NCBI RefSeq assembly: GCF_001182785.1
Contig: NZ_CP012099.1
Location: forward strand, 3,346,501 to 3,410,500
Direction of reading: 5' to 3'
Source of the DNA: Bacillus thuringiensis
GTDB taxonomy: Bacteria > Bacillota > Bacilli > Bacillales > Bacillaceae_G
Length of the DNA stretch: 64,000 nt
Numbering within the stretch: the first letter of the stretch is position 1; each line of letters opens with the position of its first letter. The notes below the pieces were generated by a model. It saw only the letters and a program-made list of their open reading frames with translations, did not search any database and had not been told where the DNA came from. Of this stretch, positions 43,583 through 53,463 are shown one piece after another. The translations under genes were made by a program, and so were the position numbers.

Positions 43583-44140
43583 ATGTTATATTTAAATCAA
43601 AAACCTGAATATAATAAATATGATATTGGTGATTATACTTATAGTAAAGTAGGGCCAACCATTTTTTCTTGGAACGATGAAACAAAATTAAAAATAGGTA
43701 AGTTTTGTTCATTAGCAGAAGAAGTCGTTTTCATACTTGGCGGTGAACATCGTGCAGACTGGATAACAACTTATCCATTTAATGCACTTTTTGATGAAGG
43801 AGCACATATTACTGGTCACCCTTCTTCAAAAGGTGATATCGTAGTCGGCAATGATGTATGGATTGGTTATCAATCCTGCATTTTATCTGGTGTTACAATT
43901 GGTAACGGGGCCATTATCGGCGCCAGGAGCGTTGTTACAAAAGACGTACCCCCGTATGCAATTGTAGCTGGTAATCCTGCAAAATTTGTTCGATATCGTT
44001 TCCCACAAGAAACGATTGACAAACTAGAGAATCTCGCATGGTGGGACTGGGACATTTCTGTTATAAAAGGAGCCATTCCATTACTACTCTCCGACAAAAT
44101 CGACGAATTTTTCACCTCACCCGAAAATGAATCTATATGA
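43583..44140 (+). CDS. CatB/Vat-like hexapeptide O-acetyltransferase
   Basis: 185 residues. The left-handed beta-helix is seen in KIGKFCSLAEEV, GDIVVGNDVWIGYQSCIL and VTIGNGAIIGARSVVTKDVP, with the active-site His in GGEHRADW. It belongs to the xenobiotic acetyltransferase branch (streptogramin and chloramphenicol), but the natural substrate may be a sugar. ATG preceded by AAAGGAGG. Confidence 0.88.
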   Translation: MLYLNQKPEYNKYDIGDYTYSKVGPTIFSWNDETKLKIGKFCSLAEEVVFILGGEHRADWITTYPFNALFDEGAHITGHPSSKGDIVVGNDVWIGYQSCILSGVTIGNGAIIGARSVVTKDVPPYAIVAGNPAKFVRYRFPQETIDKLENLAWWDWDISVIKGAIPLLLSDKIDEFFTSPENESI

Positions 44141-44142
44141 TT

Positions 44143-44190
44143 AAAACAGAAAGAGCATCCAATTATTTTTCAGGATGCTCTTTCTGTTTT
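44143..44190. terminator. Bidirectional terminator
   Basis: Perfect 18-bp stem (44143-44160 with 44173-44190) between the acetyltransferase and the giant repeat-protein gene, T-rich on both ends. Confidence 0.9.
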
Positions 44191-47100
44191 TATTTTTTAT
44201 GTCCATGCAAATGATTACACGGAGAACATTGAAATGGAATTTTATCTAAGCAATTAAAGTTTGTTTCACAAATTTGTTCAATAGTTGGAACAAATGGAAT
44301 GACAACTATGTTACTTTCTACTATTTGTGTAACAGGTGGCAATACTGTGCCTACTTGATGTTCAAAACGAATACTCGCTTGATTTATATAATTTCCTGAA
44401 CCATTTGGCGCACTCTGTACTGCTACTTGGAACGAAACTGTCCTTGCTTCACCAGGATTTAAACTTCCGATAAGAAACCCTACTGCCGGGCTTACATTCG
44501 GCACTGGCGTATTATCGACCGTTACACTTCCAGGAACAAATCGAACACTACTATCTAACATATCTTGAAAACGAATATTTTGCATTACAGTATCACCCGT
44601 ATTTGTGATGACTGTCGTAAACGTAATGACATCTCCAATTGTTGCTGCCTGTAAATCTGCAGTTTTTACGACTGTCGTTGAGACATTTTGAGGAATAAAC
44701 GGGATAACAACTGTATTACTATCACCTTCAACTACTACTGGCGGCTCATTCGGATTTACAGTTGCGAGCCCATTCGCTGTAGCAGTATTTGTAACTAAAT
44801 TATTTATTTGCCCTCCTGTTATTACAACTTGGAAATTAATAATTGCTGCATCATTTGGCTGAAAATCACCTAACGGAATACCAGTATTCGGATTAGCGAA
44901 TGGAAGAGGTACATCATTTACCGTTACCGTACCATTTATAAATAGCGTATTCGGATCAATGATATCTGTTAACACAATATTGGTCACAGGAACTGTACTA
45001 TCATTTATAACAGCGATTCCGTAAGTGACAACATCCCCTATCATCGCTACTTCAAAGTTTGCTCCTTTTGCAACAAATAAGATTGCAGTATTTACCGTTA
45101 CAATAACTGTATTGCTCGTGTCCATCACTGTAACTGGCGGCTCTCCTGGTACTAAAATATATTCTGCTAACGCTCCAGCAACGTTTACTACTGTTCCACC
45201 ATCCGGAAAACTTGTAATCGTAGCTTCATATGTTACAAGTGCCGTCTCACCAACTGGTATATCAGGTATCGTAAATCCAATCTGCGGATTTAACCCCGGT
45301 TGCGGAACCCCATTTATTGTTACACTATTTGGAACGAAATCAGCTTCCTGAGATAGCACATCGATAAATTGAACATTCATTGCATCAGCAGTACCAGTAT
45401 TTAATATACGAACAGTATACGTTACCGTTTCTCCTACACCAACAACTGAATGGTCTACTTCTTTTAGCATATCTAAGCTGCCTCTATTTACCGGCGTAAC
45501 CGTCGTATTACTTGAATTTGTAATTGTAGACGGAGGTTCTCCTGGAATCAATTCGAAATCACCCGTTACTCTTGCTGTATTCATAATGCTACTAGAAGGC
45601 GGAACTGCGATTACATTTACTTCAAATGTAATTAATACACTATCCCCTACTGCAAGGTCAGGCAATGCAAAGCCTACAAATGGATCTAAACCTACTTGCG
45701 GAATCCCATTTATTTGTACACTTCCAGGAACGAATTCTAAACTAGGTGATGGAACATCGATAAACTGAACATTCGTTGCTGTTACTGTTCCTGTATTTGT
45801 AACTTGCACACTATAAGTTAACGTATCTCCTAATCGTGTAGCTTCTTTATTTACAGATTTTATAACGCTGAATCGTCCTCTATTCACTCTAGTTATCGTC
45901 GTATTACTCGGCTCTGTTACTACAACCGGTGGCTCTCCTGGCACTAAAGTAAAGCTTCCTGTTATATTTGCAACGTTCGTAATTGTTCCTGATGACGGGA
46001 TGTTTGTAACTGTCGCTTGAAACGTCACTATAACTGTTTCACCTACCGGTATATCTCCAACTCCAAATCCAGTAATTGGATTTAAGTTTGGTTGCGAGGC
46101 TCCATTTATCGTTACACTATTTGGTACAAATGACGCCCCTGCTGAAATGGTATCAACAAACTGAACAGCATTAGCTGTTACTGTTCCTGTATTCGTTATT
46201 TGAACCGTATACGTTAATATATCTCCAACGAGAGTAGCAACCCTATTTACTTGTTTAATAACATTAAATTGCCCTCTATTTACAGTTGTAAGTGTTGTAT
46301 TGCTCGGCTCTGTTACTATAACTGGTGGTTCTCCTGGTACTAATACAAAACTTCCAGTTACATTTGCCGTATTGGCAATTGTTCCGTTTGATGGCGCACT
46401 AACAACGGTTACTTGGAAGATGACTTCTACACTTTCACCTGGATTTATATCTGGAAGCGGGAATCCGTTATTCGGATTGAATCCAGTTTGTAACACACCA
46501 TCTATCGTTACACTGTTCGGCACGAATGCTATAGAGGAAGGTAATACATCACTATATTGAACATTCGTTGCTGGCACTGTTCCTGTATTTTGAACTACTG
46601 TTGTATATGTGATTGTATCGCCTACTGCAACAACCGGCTGACTCACTGATTTTAAAACATTCAAACCAGGCTCATTGATTTCCGTTAATGTCGTATTACT
46701 TGTCGTCGTTTCCGTAATAGGCGGTTCTGTTTCACTTACAGCAAATGTAGCTGTAACGTCTACAAAATTAACAATCGTTCCACCTTCTGGTATGCTTGTA
46801 ACCACTTCCTGATATGTGACAAGTACAAAATCATCGACAGGTATATCTGGAACTGTAAAACCAATGAAAGGATCTAATCCTGGTGCTGGTACCCCGTTTA
46901 TGCTCACACTTCCTGGTACAAATGCTACACCCGCGGAAGTAGTATCGATAAATTGAACATTCGTCGCTGGCACTGTTCCGAAATTAAAAATCAATACATC
47001 ATACGTTAATATTTCCCCTACCGTCGCTACTTCTTTATCTACTAGTTTCAATGGAAAAATAAACGCTATATTAATTGTCGTAACGACTAAATTTGTTAAT

Positions 47101-50100
47101 ATCGTTTCCGTAATCGGTGGTTCCTGCGGATTTGGTTGTGAAGTAAATGTAACATCTGCATCATTTAATATGACTTCATTATCTGGAATTTCTGTAATCG
47201 TCACTTGGAATGTGACCTCAATACTTCCACCAGCGATTAATAATGGAGTAACTGTAAATCCTATTTCTGGATTTAAACCAAGTTGCTGCACTCCACCTAT
47301 CGTTACACTATTGTCAACAAACATCGTTCCTTCTGGTATGACATCTTGGAAGAACACATCTGTAACAGAGATAATTCCTACGTTTGAAATGAGCACAGTA
47401 TACGTTAATACATCCCCAACGGCCCCAGTTGCAACATCAACTGTTTTTGTTGCAGTTACTTCACCAGGAGGAGGTAACGGTATTGTAACTACCGTTGTAT
47501 TACTTGAATTCGTTGTTGTTACAGGTGGCTGTAAAGGATTTAATAAGAAAGTGGCTGTAGCAGATGCTGTATTTAATACTGCTCCACGTGTAGACGGTGC
47601 AACTACCGTAACTTGGAACGTTACTGTCAATGATGTTCCAGCTGCAATATTAGGAAGCGGGAAACCAACATTTGGGTCAAATCCAGGTTGTGGCGTTCCA
47701 TTTATCGTTACACTATTTGCTACAAAAGTTGTTTCTAAAGCAATTGGATCAAGGAAAGAGACATTCGTTGCTGTTACTGTACCGTTATTTCGAATGACAA
47801 CAGAATACGTGTAAGTTTCTCCAAGTGCTGCTTGTTGTACAGATGAAGATTTTTGTATATTTAACTGTGCTGTGTTTACTTGCGTCACTACAAAATTACT
47901 ATTTGTAACAGTCGTTATTGGAGGGTTTGCTGGATTTATAAGAAAACTTGCAGTAACGTTCGATTGGTTTCTTATATTTCCACCGCTCGGAACACTCGTC
48001 ACTGTAACTTGAAACGTAATCGTAGCCGTTTGCCCGACCGGAATATTTGGTACCGGGAAACCTAGCATAGGATCCGCGCCTTGCTGTACGACTCCATTTA
48101 TCGTCACACTATTTGCTACAAACGCAGTACCAGATGGAATTGGATCTTGAAAAACAATATTCGTTGCAGGAACAGTTCCTGTATTTTGAATAAGAATCGT
48201 ATACGTTAACGTATCTCCTACACCGGCTTGTGGTGTATTTACACTTTTTATTACATTAATTGATCCTACATTCACTCGTGTCACAACGGTATTACTAATT
48301 GTTACAATTGTAATTGGTGGCTGCAACGGGCTTACTTGAAAATCGGCAGTTACATTTGCATTATTCGGAAGCGCCCTATTTGGTGGTACACTCGTGATTG
48401 TCACTTGGAAAGTAACTGTTACCATCCCTCCTACTGGAATATTAGCAAGTGGAAATCCAGTTGTTGGGTTTAAACCTGGTTGAGGTGTCCCGTTTATTGT
48501 TACACTATTCGCTACAAAAGTGGTTCCGACTGGAATCGGATCAAGGAATGATACATTTGTTGCTGCTACTGTTCCACTATTTTGTATACGAACTGTATAC
48601 GTTAACGTATCTCCTACACCGGCTTCAGTAGCACTTACACTTTTCATTACATTTAACCCTGAAGAATTCACGACCGTCATAACAGTATTACTTGGTACTG
48701 TTACAGTAATCGGTGGCTCTGTTGGATTTACAAGGAAATCTCCAGTTACATTCGCATTATTTACGACATTATTTCCTTGGGGAATTTCATCAATTAATAC
48801 TTCAAACGTAACAATAACACTTGCGCCAGTAGGCAAATCATTTAATGGGAATCCTAGTCCTGGATCTGCCCCCTCTTGTAAAACTCCATTAACCAATACA
48901 CTATTTTCAATAAATAATGTCCCTTGCGGAATTGAATCTTGGAAAAACACATTTGTAGCTGGTACACTACCTGCATTTATAACTTCGATTGTATATACTA
49001 AAACATCCCCTACTGTTGCAACATCCGTATTCACTGCTTTCACAACTTCAAAGTTTCCTGATTGTATTGTCGTATTCACAACATTACTCGGTACATTGAT
49101 TGTTACTGGTGGTTCATTCGGATTCACTTGAAAGCTTGCTGTTACATTTGCTTGATTTAAAATATCTTCATTTTCTGGATTCTGTACAATTACTACGTCA
49201 AATGTGACTACAACCGTTTGAGCCGCAGGAATATTCGGAAGAGAGAATCCTGTATTCGGATTTAGTCCACTTTGCTGTACTCCATTAATTGTTACAGAAT
49301 TTGCAACAAATGAAACCGCAGAAGAAATAGGGTCTTGGAAAAATACATTTGTTAACGGAACGTTCCCTGTATTTTGGACGGCAATTGTGTACGTTAAAGT
49401 ATCCCCTACCGCCGCTTGCGTTGTATTTACTTCTTTTATTAAATTTAAACCGCCTGTATTAACTTGTGTCACAACTGTATTCGTTTGTCTATTAATTGTT
49501 ATCGGTGGCTGATTCGGAATAACGACGAAATTAGCAGATACATTTCCGCGATTTGCAATCGTACCTCCCGATGGTGTAGATGTTACTCGTACTTGAAATG
49601 TAACAGTCCTACTTCCGCCAGGAGATATATTAGCTACTGTAAACCCAGTCGCTGGATTTACCCCAGGTTGTGAAACCCCGTCCACAGTCACACTATTTGC
49701 GATAAATGTCGTTCCAATTGGGATTGGATCTTGAAAAATAACGTTCGTTGCAAGTACATTTCCTGTATTTTGAATTGTTACCGTGTACGTAAGAACGTCG
49801 TTAACCGTTGCAAAAGCTTTATCCACTGTTTTTCTCGTTGTTATATCAGCTATATTAATTGTCGTAACTACAGTATTACTTGTCGCTTGCCCTGAAACTG
49901 GTTGTTGACCAGGCACTGGAGTAAAGTTAAATGTTACACTCGCACGGTTTGGAATTGGATTGACAAGAGGGTTCGATGTTACTCGAACTTGAAAGCGCAC
50001 TACAGTCGTTTGCGATGCATTAATACTCCCAAGATTAATACTACTTGCCGGATTCGCTCCTGGACGTGCTACTCCATTCACTGTAACGCTATTTGGAACA

Positions 50101-51662
50101 AATGTTGTTCCAGCAGGTATACTATCAACAAAAATAACATTGTTTGCAGTAACGTTCCCATTATTTGTGACATTAACTGTGTACGTTAATACATCATTAA
50201 GCGTTGCCGTCTGTAAATCTACAGATTTTTGCATACTTATAGTTGCTTGATTCACTGTCGTTTGCACTGTGTTTGAAGAAGAAGTACTTGTAATAGGAGG
50301 ACTACCAACGAAAGGACGGAATTGATATGACACCATTGCACGATTTAAAATAGGATTGGGATTCGGGAATGATGTTATTCGAACTTGAAATGTAACAATT
50401 CTTTGCGTGTTATTTGGGATTATACCTAAATTAATTCCATTAGCAGGGTTTGCATTCGGTTGTGTTACTCCACCTACTGTTACACTACCTGCTATAAACG
50501 TCGTTCCGTTCGGAATACTATCACGTAATACAACGTTTTCTGCACTTCCTGTCCCTGTATTTGGGACCGTAATCGTATAAGTGAGAGTATCCCCTACCCC
50601 TGCGACTGTTCTATTAACCGATTTAACAGGATTAATAATTGGACCTGTTGCATCAATTTGAACACCAAAACCAGCTGCAGCGTATCCATCTCCATTTGTA
50701 ACAAATCGAACTGTTGCTGACGTTTGATTATTTACTAATGATGCAGAGGCATTTACATTCGTAATATCCCATCCTTGTCTTCGGACAGCTAAAGCTATCC
50801 CTAACGGCTGATTCAAATCTCCAAATGTCCCGGTTGTATCTAACTCTCCAATGTCATTACAAATTTGAGACTGGAAGAAATTATTCGCAGGGTTTCTCGG
50901 TCCGAATAATGCCACTGTAGCATTTGCATTCGGTCCAAAGCGAAGTTGATCTCCAACAATGTTAGAATCGCCTTCTTGAGCAGTTACGAGCACTCTTCCT
51001 GTAACAGCTCCTGTTGCCGGCGTAGCAAATCCTGAAATAGTAGCATCAACTGGTGGTGATGAAGCATCAATAATTTCTTGGCCTGCATATACTGACAAAT
51101 TTCGAAGTGGTAAACTTGCATTTTGATACACAACCTCAAGCGTCCATCCAGCTGAACGACTGATTGTCGGGTCAGCTGAAGTTCTTGCAGCTGGCACGGC
51201 ACCTGTTGTATATGTGCCTGCTCCACCTGCACTAACAAGATTCGTTACATTGGCAGAGCGAGCATAATAAAACTGGTTTCCTACTGAACCTTGCTGCGCG
51301 GTAGCAGGATCTGGCGTAACAGAAAACGTCCCTGCTGGCGTTGTAAATGTAATGTTATCATTTAAAAATGGTAAAACATCTTCCGTATCAGTCCGGAAAG
51401 TACCAGCCCAAACTAATTCTGCATATAACACACTGCTTCCCGCTGGAAGATTTAAAATTGCACTTGAAGAATTCAATTGCCATTCATCTGTTGTCCCTGC
51501 TGGGAATCCTGGTACTTGCAACGCTGTATTTACTGTCGTAAACACAGCAAGTGTACCAAAAATATTACCTGGTGCAGGTGATGTAGGGCTAAGCCCCAGC
51601 GTATTCCCAGTGAACGTGACGGCACCAGGTACTGTTGTCGTAAAACGATTTATAAAAGGCAC
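44190..51662 (-). CDS. Giant 16-repeat DUF11-type protein
   Basis: 2,490 residues from a GTG at 51662 with only a weak upstream site (GAGATGATT). Residues about 1-355 form a unique N-terminal domain (TNLVSAGGAG, AGWTLEVVYQN), probably a beta-sandwich. I count sixteen copies of a ~130-residue repeat, each with KxVxxxxAxVGDxLTYTV, NTGTVxATNV, IPxGTxFVxNSVTING and a PPITxxxxSNTVxT end: the DUF11/conserved repeat domain of bacterial surface proteins. It ends with a Cys/His-rich tail (CETNFNCLDKIPFQCSPCNH, then LHGHKK). No signal peptide, membrane helix, SLH or LPXTG is seen. Placement on the spore surface, where unprocessed and Cys-linked proteins are usual, is an inference. Confidence 0.9.
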   Translation of the reverse strand: MPFINRFTTTVPGAVTFTGNTLGLSPTSPAPGNIFGTLAVFTTVNTALQVPGFPAGTTDEWQLNSSSAILNLPAGSSVLYAELVWAGTFRTDTEDVLPFLNDNITFTTPAGTFSVTPDPATAQQGSVGNQFYYARSANVTNLVSAGGAGTYTTGAVPAARTSADPTISRSAGWTLEVVYQNASLPLRNLSVYAGQEIIDASSPPVDATISGFATPATGAVTGRVLVTAQEGDSNIVGDQLRFGPNANATVALFGPRNPANNFFQSQICNDIGELDTTGTFGDLNQPLGIALAVRRQGWDITNVNASASLVNNQTSATVRFVTNGDGYAAAGFGVQIDATGPIINPVKSVNRTVAGVGDTLTYTITVPNTGTGSAENVVLRDSIPNGTTFIAGSVTVGGVTQPNANPANGINLGIIPNNTQRIVTFQVRITSFPNPNPILNRAMVSYQFRPFVGSPPITSTSSSNTVQTTVNQATISMQKSVDLQTATLNDVLTYTVNVTNNGNVTANNVIFVDSIPAGTTFVPNSVTVNGVARPGANPASSINLGSINASQTTVVRFQVRVTSNPLVNPIPNRASVTFNFTPVPGQQPVSGQATSNTVVTTINIADITTRKTVDKAFATVNDVLTYTVTIQNTGNVLATNVIFQDPIPIGTTFIANSVTVDGVSQPGVNPATGFTVANISPGGSRTVTFQVRVTSTPSGGTIANRGNVSANFVVIPNQPPITINRQTNTVVTQVNTGGLNLIKEVNTTQAAVGDTLTYTIAVQNTGNVPLTNVFFQDPISSAVSFVANSVTINGVQQSGLNPNTGFSLPNIPAAQTVVVTFDVVIVQNPENEDILNQANVTASFQVNPNEPPVTINVPSNVVNTTIQSGNFEVVKAVNTDVATVGDVLVYTIEVINAGSVPATNVFFQDSIPQGTLFIENSVLVNGVLQEGADPGLGFPLNDLPTGASVIVTFEVLIDEIPQGNNVVNNANVTGDFLVNPTEPPITVTVPSNTVMTVVNSSGLNVMKSVSATEAGVGDTLTYTVRIQNSGTVAATNVSFLDPIPVGTTFVANSVTINGTPQPGLNPTTGFPLANIPVGGMVTVTFQVTITSVPPNRALPNNANVTADFQVSPLQPPITIVTISNTVVTRVNVGSINVIKSVNTPQAGVGDTLTYTILIQNTGTVPATNIVFQDPIPSGTAFVANSVTINGVVQQGADPMLGFPVPNIPVGQTATITFQVTVTSVPSGGNIRNQSNVTASFLINPANPPITTVTNSNFVVTQVNTAQLNIQKSSSVQQAALGETYTYSVVIRNNGTVTATNVSFLDPIALETTFVANSVTINGTPQPGFDPNVGFPLPNIAAGTSLTVTFQVTVVAPSTRGAVLNTASATATFLLNPLQPPVTTTNSSNTTVVTIPLPPPGEVTATKTVDVATGAVGDVLTYTVLISNVGIISVTDVFFQDVIPEGTMFVDNSVTIGGVQQLGLNPEIGFTVTPLLIAGGSIEVTFQVTITEIPDNEVILNDADVTFTSQPNPQEPPITETILTNLVVTTINIAFIFPLKLVDKEVATVGEILTYDVLIFNFGTVPATNVQFIDTTSAGVAFVPGSVSINGVPAPGLDPFIGFTVPDIPVDDFVLVTYQEVVTSIPEGGTIVNFVDVTATFAVSETEPPITETTTSNTTLTEINEPGLNVLKSVSQPVVAVGDTITYTTVVQNTGTVPATNVQYSDVLPSSIAFVPNSVTIDGVLQTGFNPNNGFPLPDINPGESVEVIFQVTVVSAPSNGTIANTANVTGSFVLVPGEPPVIVTEPSNTTLTTVNRGQFNVIKQVNRVATLVGDILTYTVQITNTGTVTANAVQFVDTISAGASFVPNSVTINGASQPNLNPITGFGVGDIPVGETVIVTFQATVTNIPSSGTITNVANITGSFTLVPGEPPVVVTEPSNTTITRVNRGRFSVIKSVNKEATRLGDTLTYSVQVTNTGTVTATNVQFIDVPSPSLEFVPGSVQINGIPQVGLDPFVGFALPDLAVGDSVLITFEVNVIAVPPSSSIMNTARVTGDFELIPGEPPSTITNSSNTTVTPVNRGSLDMLKEVDHSVVGVGETVTYTVRILNTGTADAMNVQFIDVLSQEADFVPNSVTINGVPQPGLNPQIGFTIPDIPVGETALVTYEATITSFPDGGTVVNVAGALAEYILVPGEPPVTVMDTSNTVIVTVNTAILFVAKGANFEVAMIGDVVTYGIAVINDSTVPVTNIVLTDIIDPNTLFINGTVTVNDVPLPFANPNTGIPLGDFQPNDAAIINFQVVITGGQINNLVTNTATANGLATVNPNEPPVVVEGDSNTVVIPFIPQNVSTTVVKTADLQAATIGDVITFTTVITNTGDTVMQNIRFQDMLDSSVRFVPGSVTVDNTPVPNVSPAVGFLIGSLNPGEARTVSFQVAVQSAPNGSGNYINQASIRFEHQVGTVLPPVTQIVESNIVVIPFVPTIEQICETNFNCLDKIPFQCSPCNHLHGHKK

Positions 51663-51778
51663 ACAATCATCTCATTTCATTTATAGTAAAAAGTGCTCTA
51701 TACTATAAAATGTAGACAACCTATGGGATGTACGTTGTCCAACAAAATTCCGCACATATGAGAGGAGTTTATAAAACT

Positions 51779-52528
51779 ATGCGCTACATTATTATAACAG
51801 GAACTTCACAAGGTTTAGGTGAGGCAATCGCTGCGCAATTGTTAGAAGAAAGTACAACTGTCATCTCTATTTCTAGAAGAGAAAATAAAGAGCTTACTAA
51901 ACTTGCAGAACAATATAACAGCAATTGCATTTTTCATTCCCTCGATCTTCAAGATGTACATAACTTAGAAACTAACTTTAAAGAAATTATTTCATCTATT
52001 AAAAAAGACAATGTATCCTCTATTCATTTAATTAATAATGCAGGTACAGTTGCACCTATGAAGCCGATTGAAAAAGCTGAAAGCGAACAATTCATTACGA
52101 ACGTTCACATTAATTTACTTGCACCTATGATTCTTATATCTACATTTATGAAACATACGAAAGACTGGAAAGTAGATAAACGCGTTATTAACATTTCATC
52201 TGGTGCAGGAAAAAATCCTTACTTTGGCTGGGGCGCTTATTGTACAACGAAAGCTGGTGTAAATATGTTTACACAGTGCGTAGCAACTGAAGAAGTAGAA
52301 AAAGAATATCCAGTAAAAATCGTCGCTTTTGCACCTGGTGTTGTTGATACAAATATGCAATCACAAATTCGTGAAACAAATAAAGAAGACTTCATAAATT
52401 TGGATCGCTTCATTGCATTAAAAGAAGAAGGAAAACTATTATCACCTGAATATGTTGCGAAAGCAATTCGTAACTTACTAGAAACTGAGAATTTTCCGCA
52501 AGGTGAAGTAATTCGAATTGATGAATAA
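51779..52528 (+). CDS. Benzil reductase ((S)-benzoin forming), short-chain dehydrogenase
   Basis: 249 residues. Rossmann motif TGTSQGLGEA, NNAG, catalytic Ser in ISSGAG and YxxxK in YCTTKAG. The sequence is that of the B. cereus benzil reductase, homologous to B. subtilis YueD and sepiapterin reductase; it reduces benzil to (S)-benzoin with NADPH, though the natural substrate is not known. ATG at 51779 with GAGAGGAG about 11 bases upstream. Divergent from the giant repeat-protein gene. Confidence 0.9.
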   Translation: MRYIIITGTSQGLGEAIAAQLLEESTTVISISRRENKELTKLAEQYNSNCIFHSLDLQDVHNLETNFKEIISSIKKDNVSSIHLINNAGTVAPMKPIEKAESEQFITNVHINLLAPMILISTFMKHTKDWKVDKRVINISSGAGKNPYFGWGAYCTTKAGVNMFTQCVATEEVEKEYPVKIVAFAPGVVDTNMQSQIRETNKEDFINLDRFIALKEEGKLLSPEYVAKAIRNLLETENFPQGEVIRIDE

Positions 52529-52530
52529 CA

Positions 52531-52559
52531 AAAAGGCACGCTTTAATAGCGTGCCTTTT
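52531..52559. terminator. Bidirectional terminator
   Basis: 12-bp perfect stem (52531-52542 with 52548-52559) between the reductase and the convergent acetyltransferase gene. Confidence 0.9.
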
Positions 52560-52563
52560 CATT

Positions 52564-53397
52564 TTATTTCTCTAAAAACATAAGTACAGACTCCATCAAC
52601 TTCTCATAACCAATCTCTTGATAAATTTTATTTGATGTTGGATTTGCCAAGTCAGTATATAATGTCGTTGTTTTGTAACCTTCGCCTAACATACGTTGAC
52701 TAAGTGCAGCGACACAACTAGATGCGTACCCTTTTGTCCGTTCTTCTTTCGGCGTATATACGAAATTAACTGTTATATTATTTGTAGTTGGTCTCGTTTT
52801 TGCAGCTACAGAAACAAGTTTCCCGTCTACTTCTAGACCAAAAAGACGACGATTAGTAATTAATGTATGAGCGGTTTGTTTCGCTTCTTCTTTCGTAGTA
52901 GGAAGCTTCACATCTTCGCAAAATTGATATATCCACTGTTCTATTAATGGTAGCTCCTCACTACTTACTTCTCGAAAGATTCCATCTCCGTTCCACTTTT
53001 TCTTTACTTGTTTTAATTCATATACACCTTGCTCCATTGCAACAGTAGTTTTTTTCTGCTCTAACGTCGCAATCTCTTCCGCTAATTTCTGTACAATTTT
53101 CTTATTACCGATCAATCCAGGAATATCTGGATATACTTTCGTTAACTCTTTTGCAAGTTCCTCAATAGCTACTCCCGAAATTTCAGAAGTTGCAACAATG
53201 ATTTGTTTCTTCTCTTCTGTTTGCAGAAATACAACCGCAATGTCTTCTCCTTGTTTCGCTATCCCCATAAATATCGGTTCTTGAACCATTTGTAATACAC
53301 CTAATATGAGATTATTTTCCTGCTCATTCTTTTCTAGAAATGGTGTAACATCTTCTTTAAAATGAAAAATCTCTTCATATACATGTAATTGAATCAT
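52564..53397 (-). CDS. GNAT acetyltransferase, two-part
   Basis: 277 residues. The C-terminal half (about 145-277) is a GNAT domain with VNFVYTPKEERTKGYASSCVAAL and YTDLANPTSNKIYQEIGYE; the N-terminal half is the extension typical of this Bacillus group. Substrate unknown. ATG at 53397. It follows the argininosuccinate-lyase-like gene by 66 bases and could share its transcript. Confidence 0.85.
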   Translation of the reverse strand: MIQLHVYEEIFHFKEDVTPFLEKNEQENNLILGVLQMVQEPIFMGIAKQGEDIAVVFLQTEEKKQIIVATSEISGVAIEELAKELTKVYPDIPGLIGNKKIVQKLAEEIATLEQKKTTVAMEQGVYELKQVKKKWNGDGIFREVSSEELPLIEQWIYQFCEDVKLPTTKEEAKQTAHTLITNRRLFGLEVDGKLVSVAAKTRPTTNNITVNFVYTPKEERTKGYASSCVAALSQRMLGEGYKTTTLYTDLANPTSNKIYQEIGYEKLMESVLMFLEK

Positions 53398-53463
53398 CGA
53401 CAATCTCTTCTCTCTATTTATATTTTAATTAAGTATTGGCGATTAATTCATTAAATCCCTCTT

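Noticed and set aside
44190..51662. Many plus-strand open frames of 60-214 codons inside the giant repeat gene
   Set aside because: They are antisense shadows caused by the repetitive, stop-poor coding sequence and recur at the same place in each repeat.
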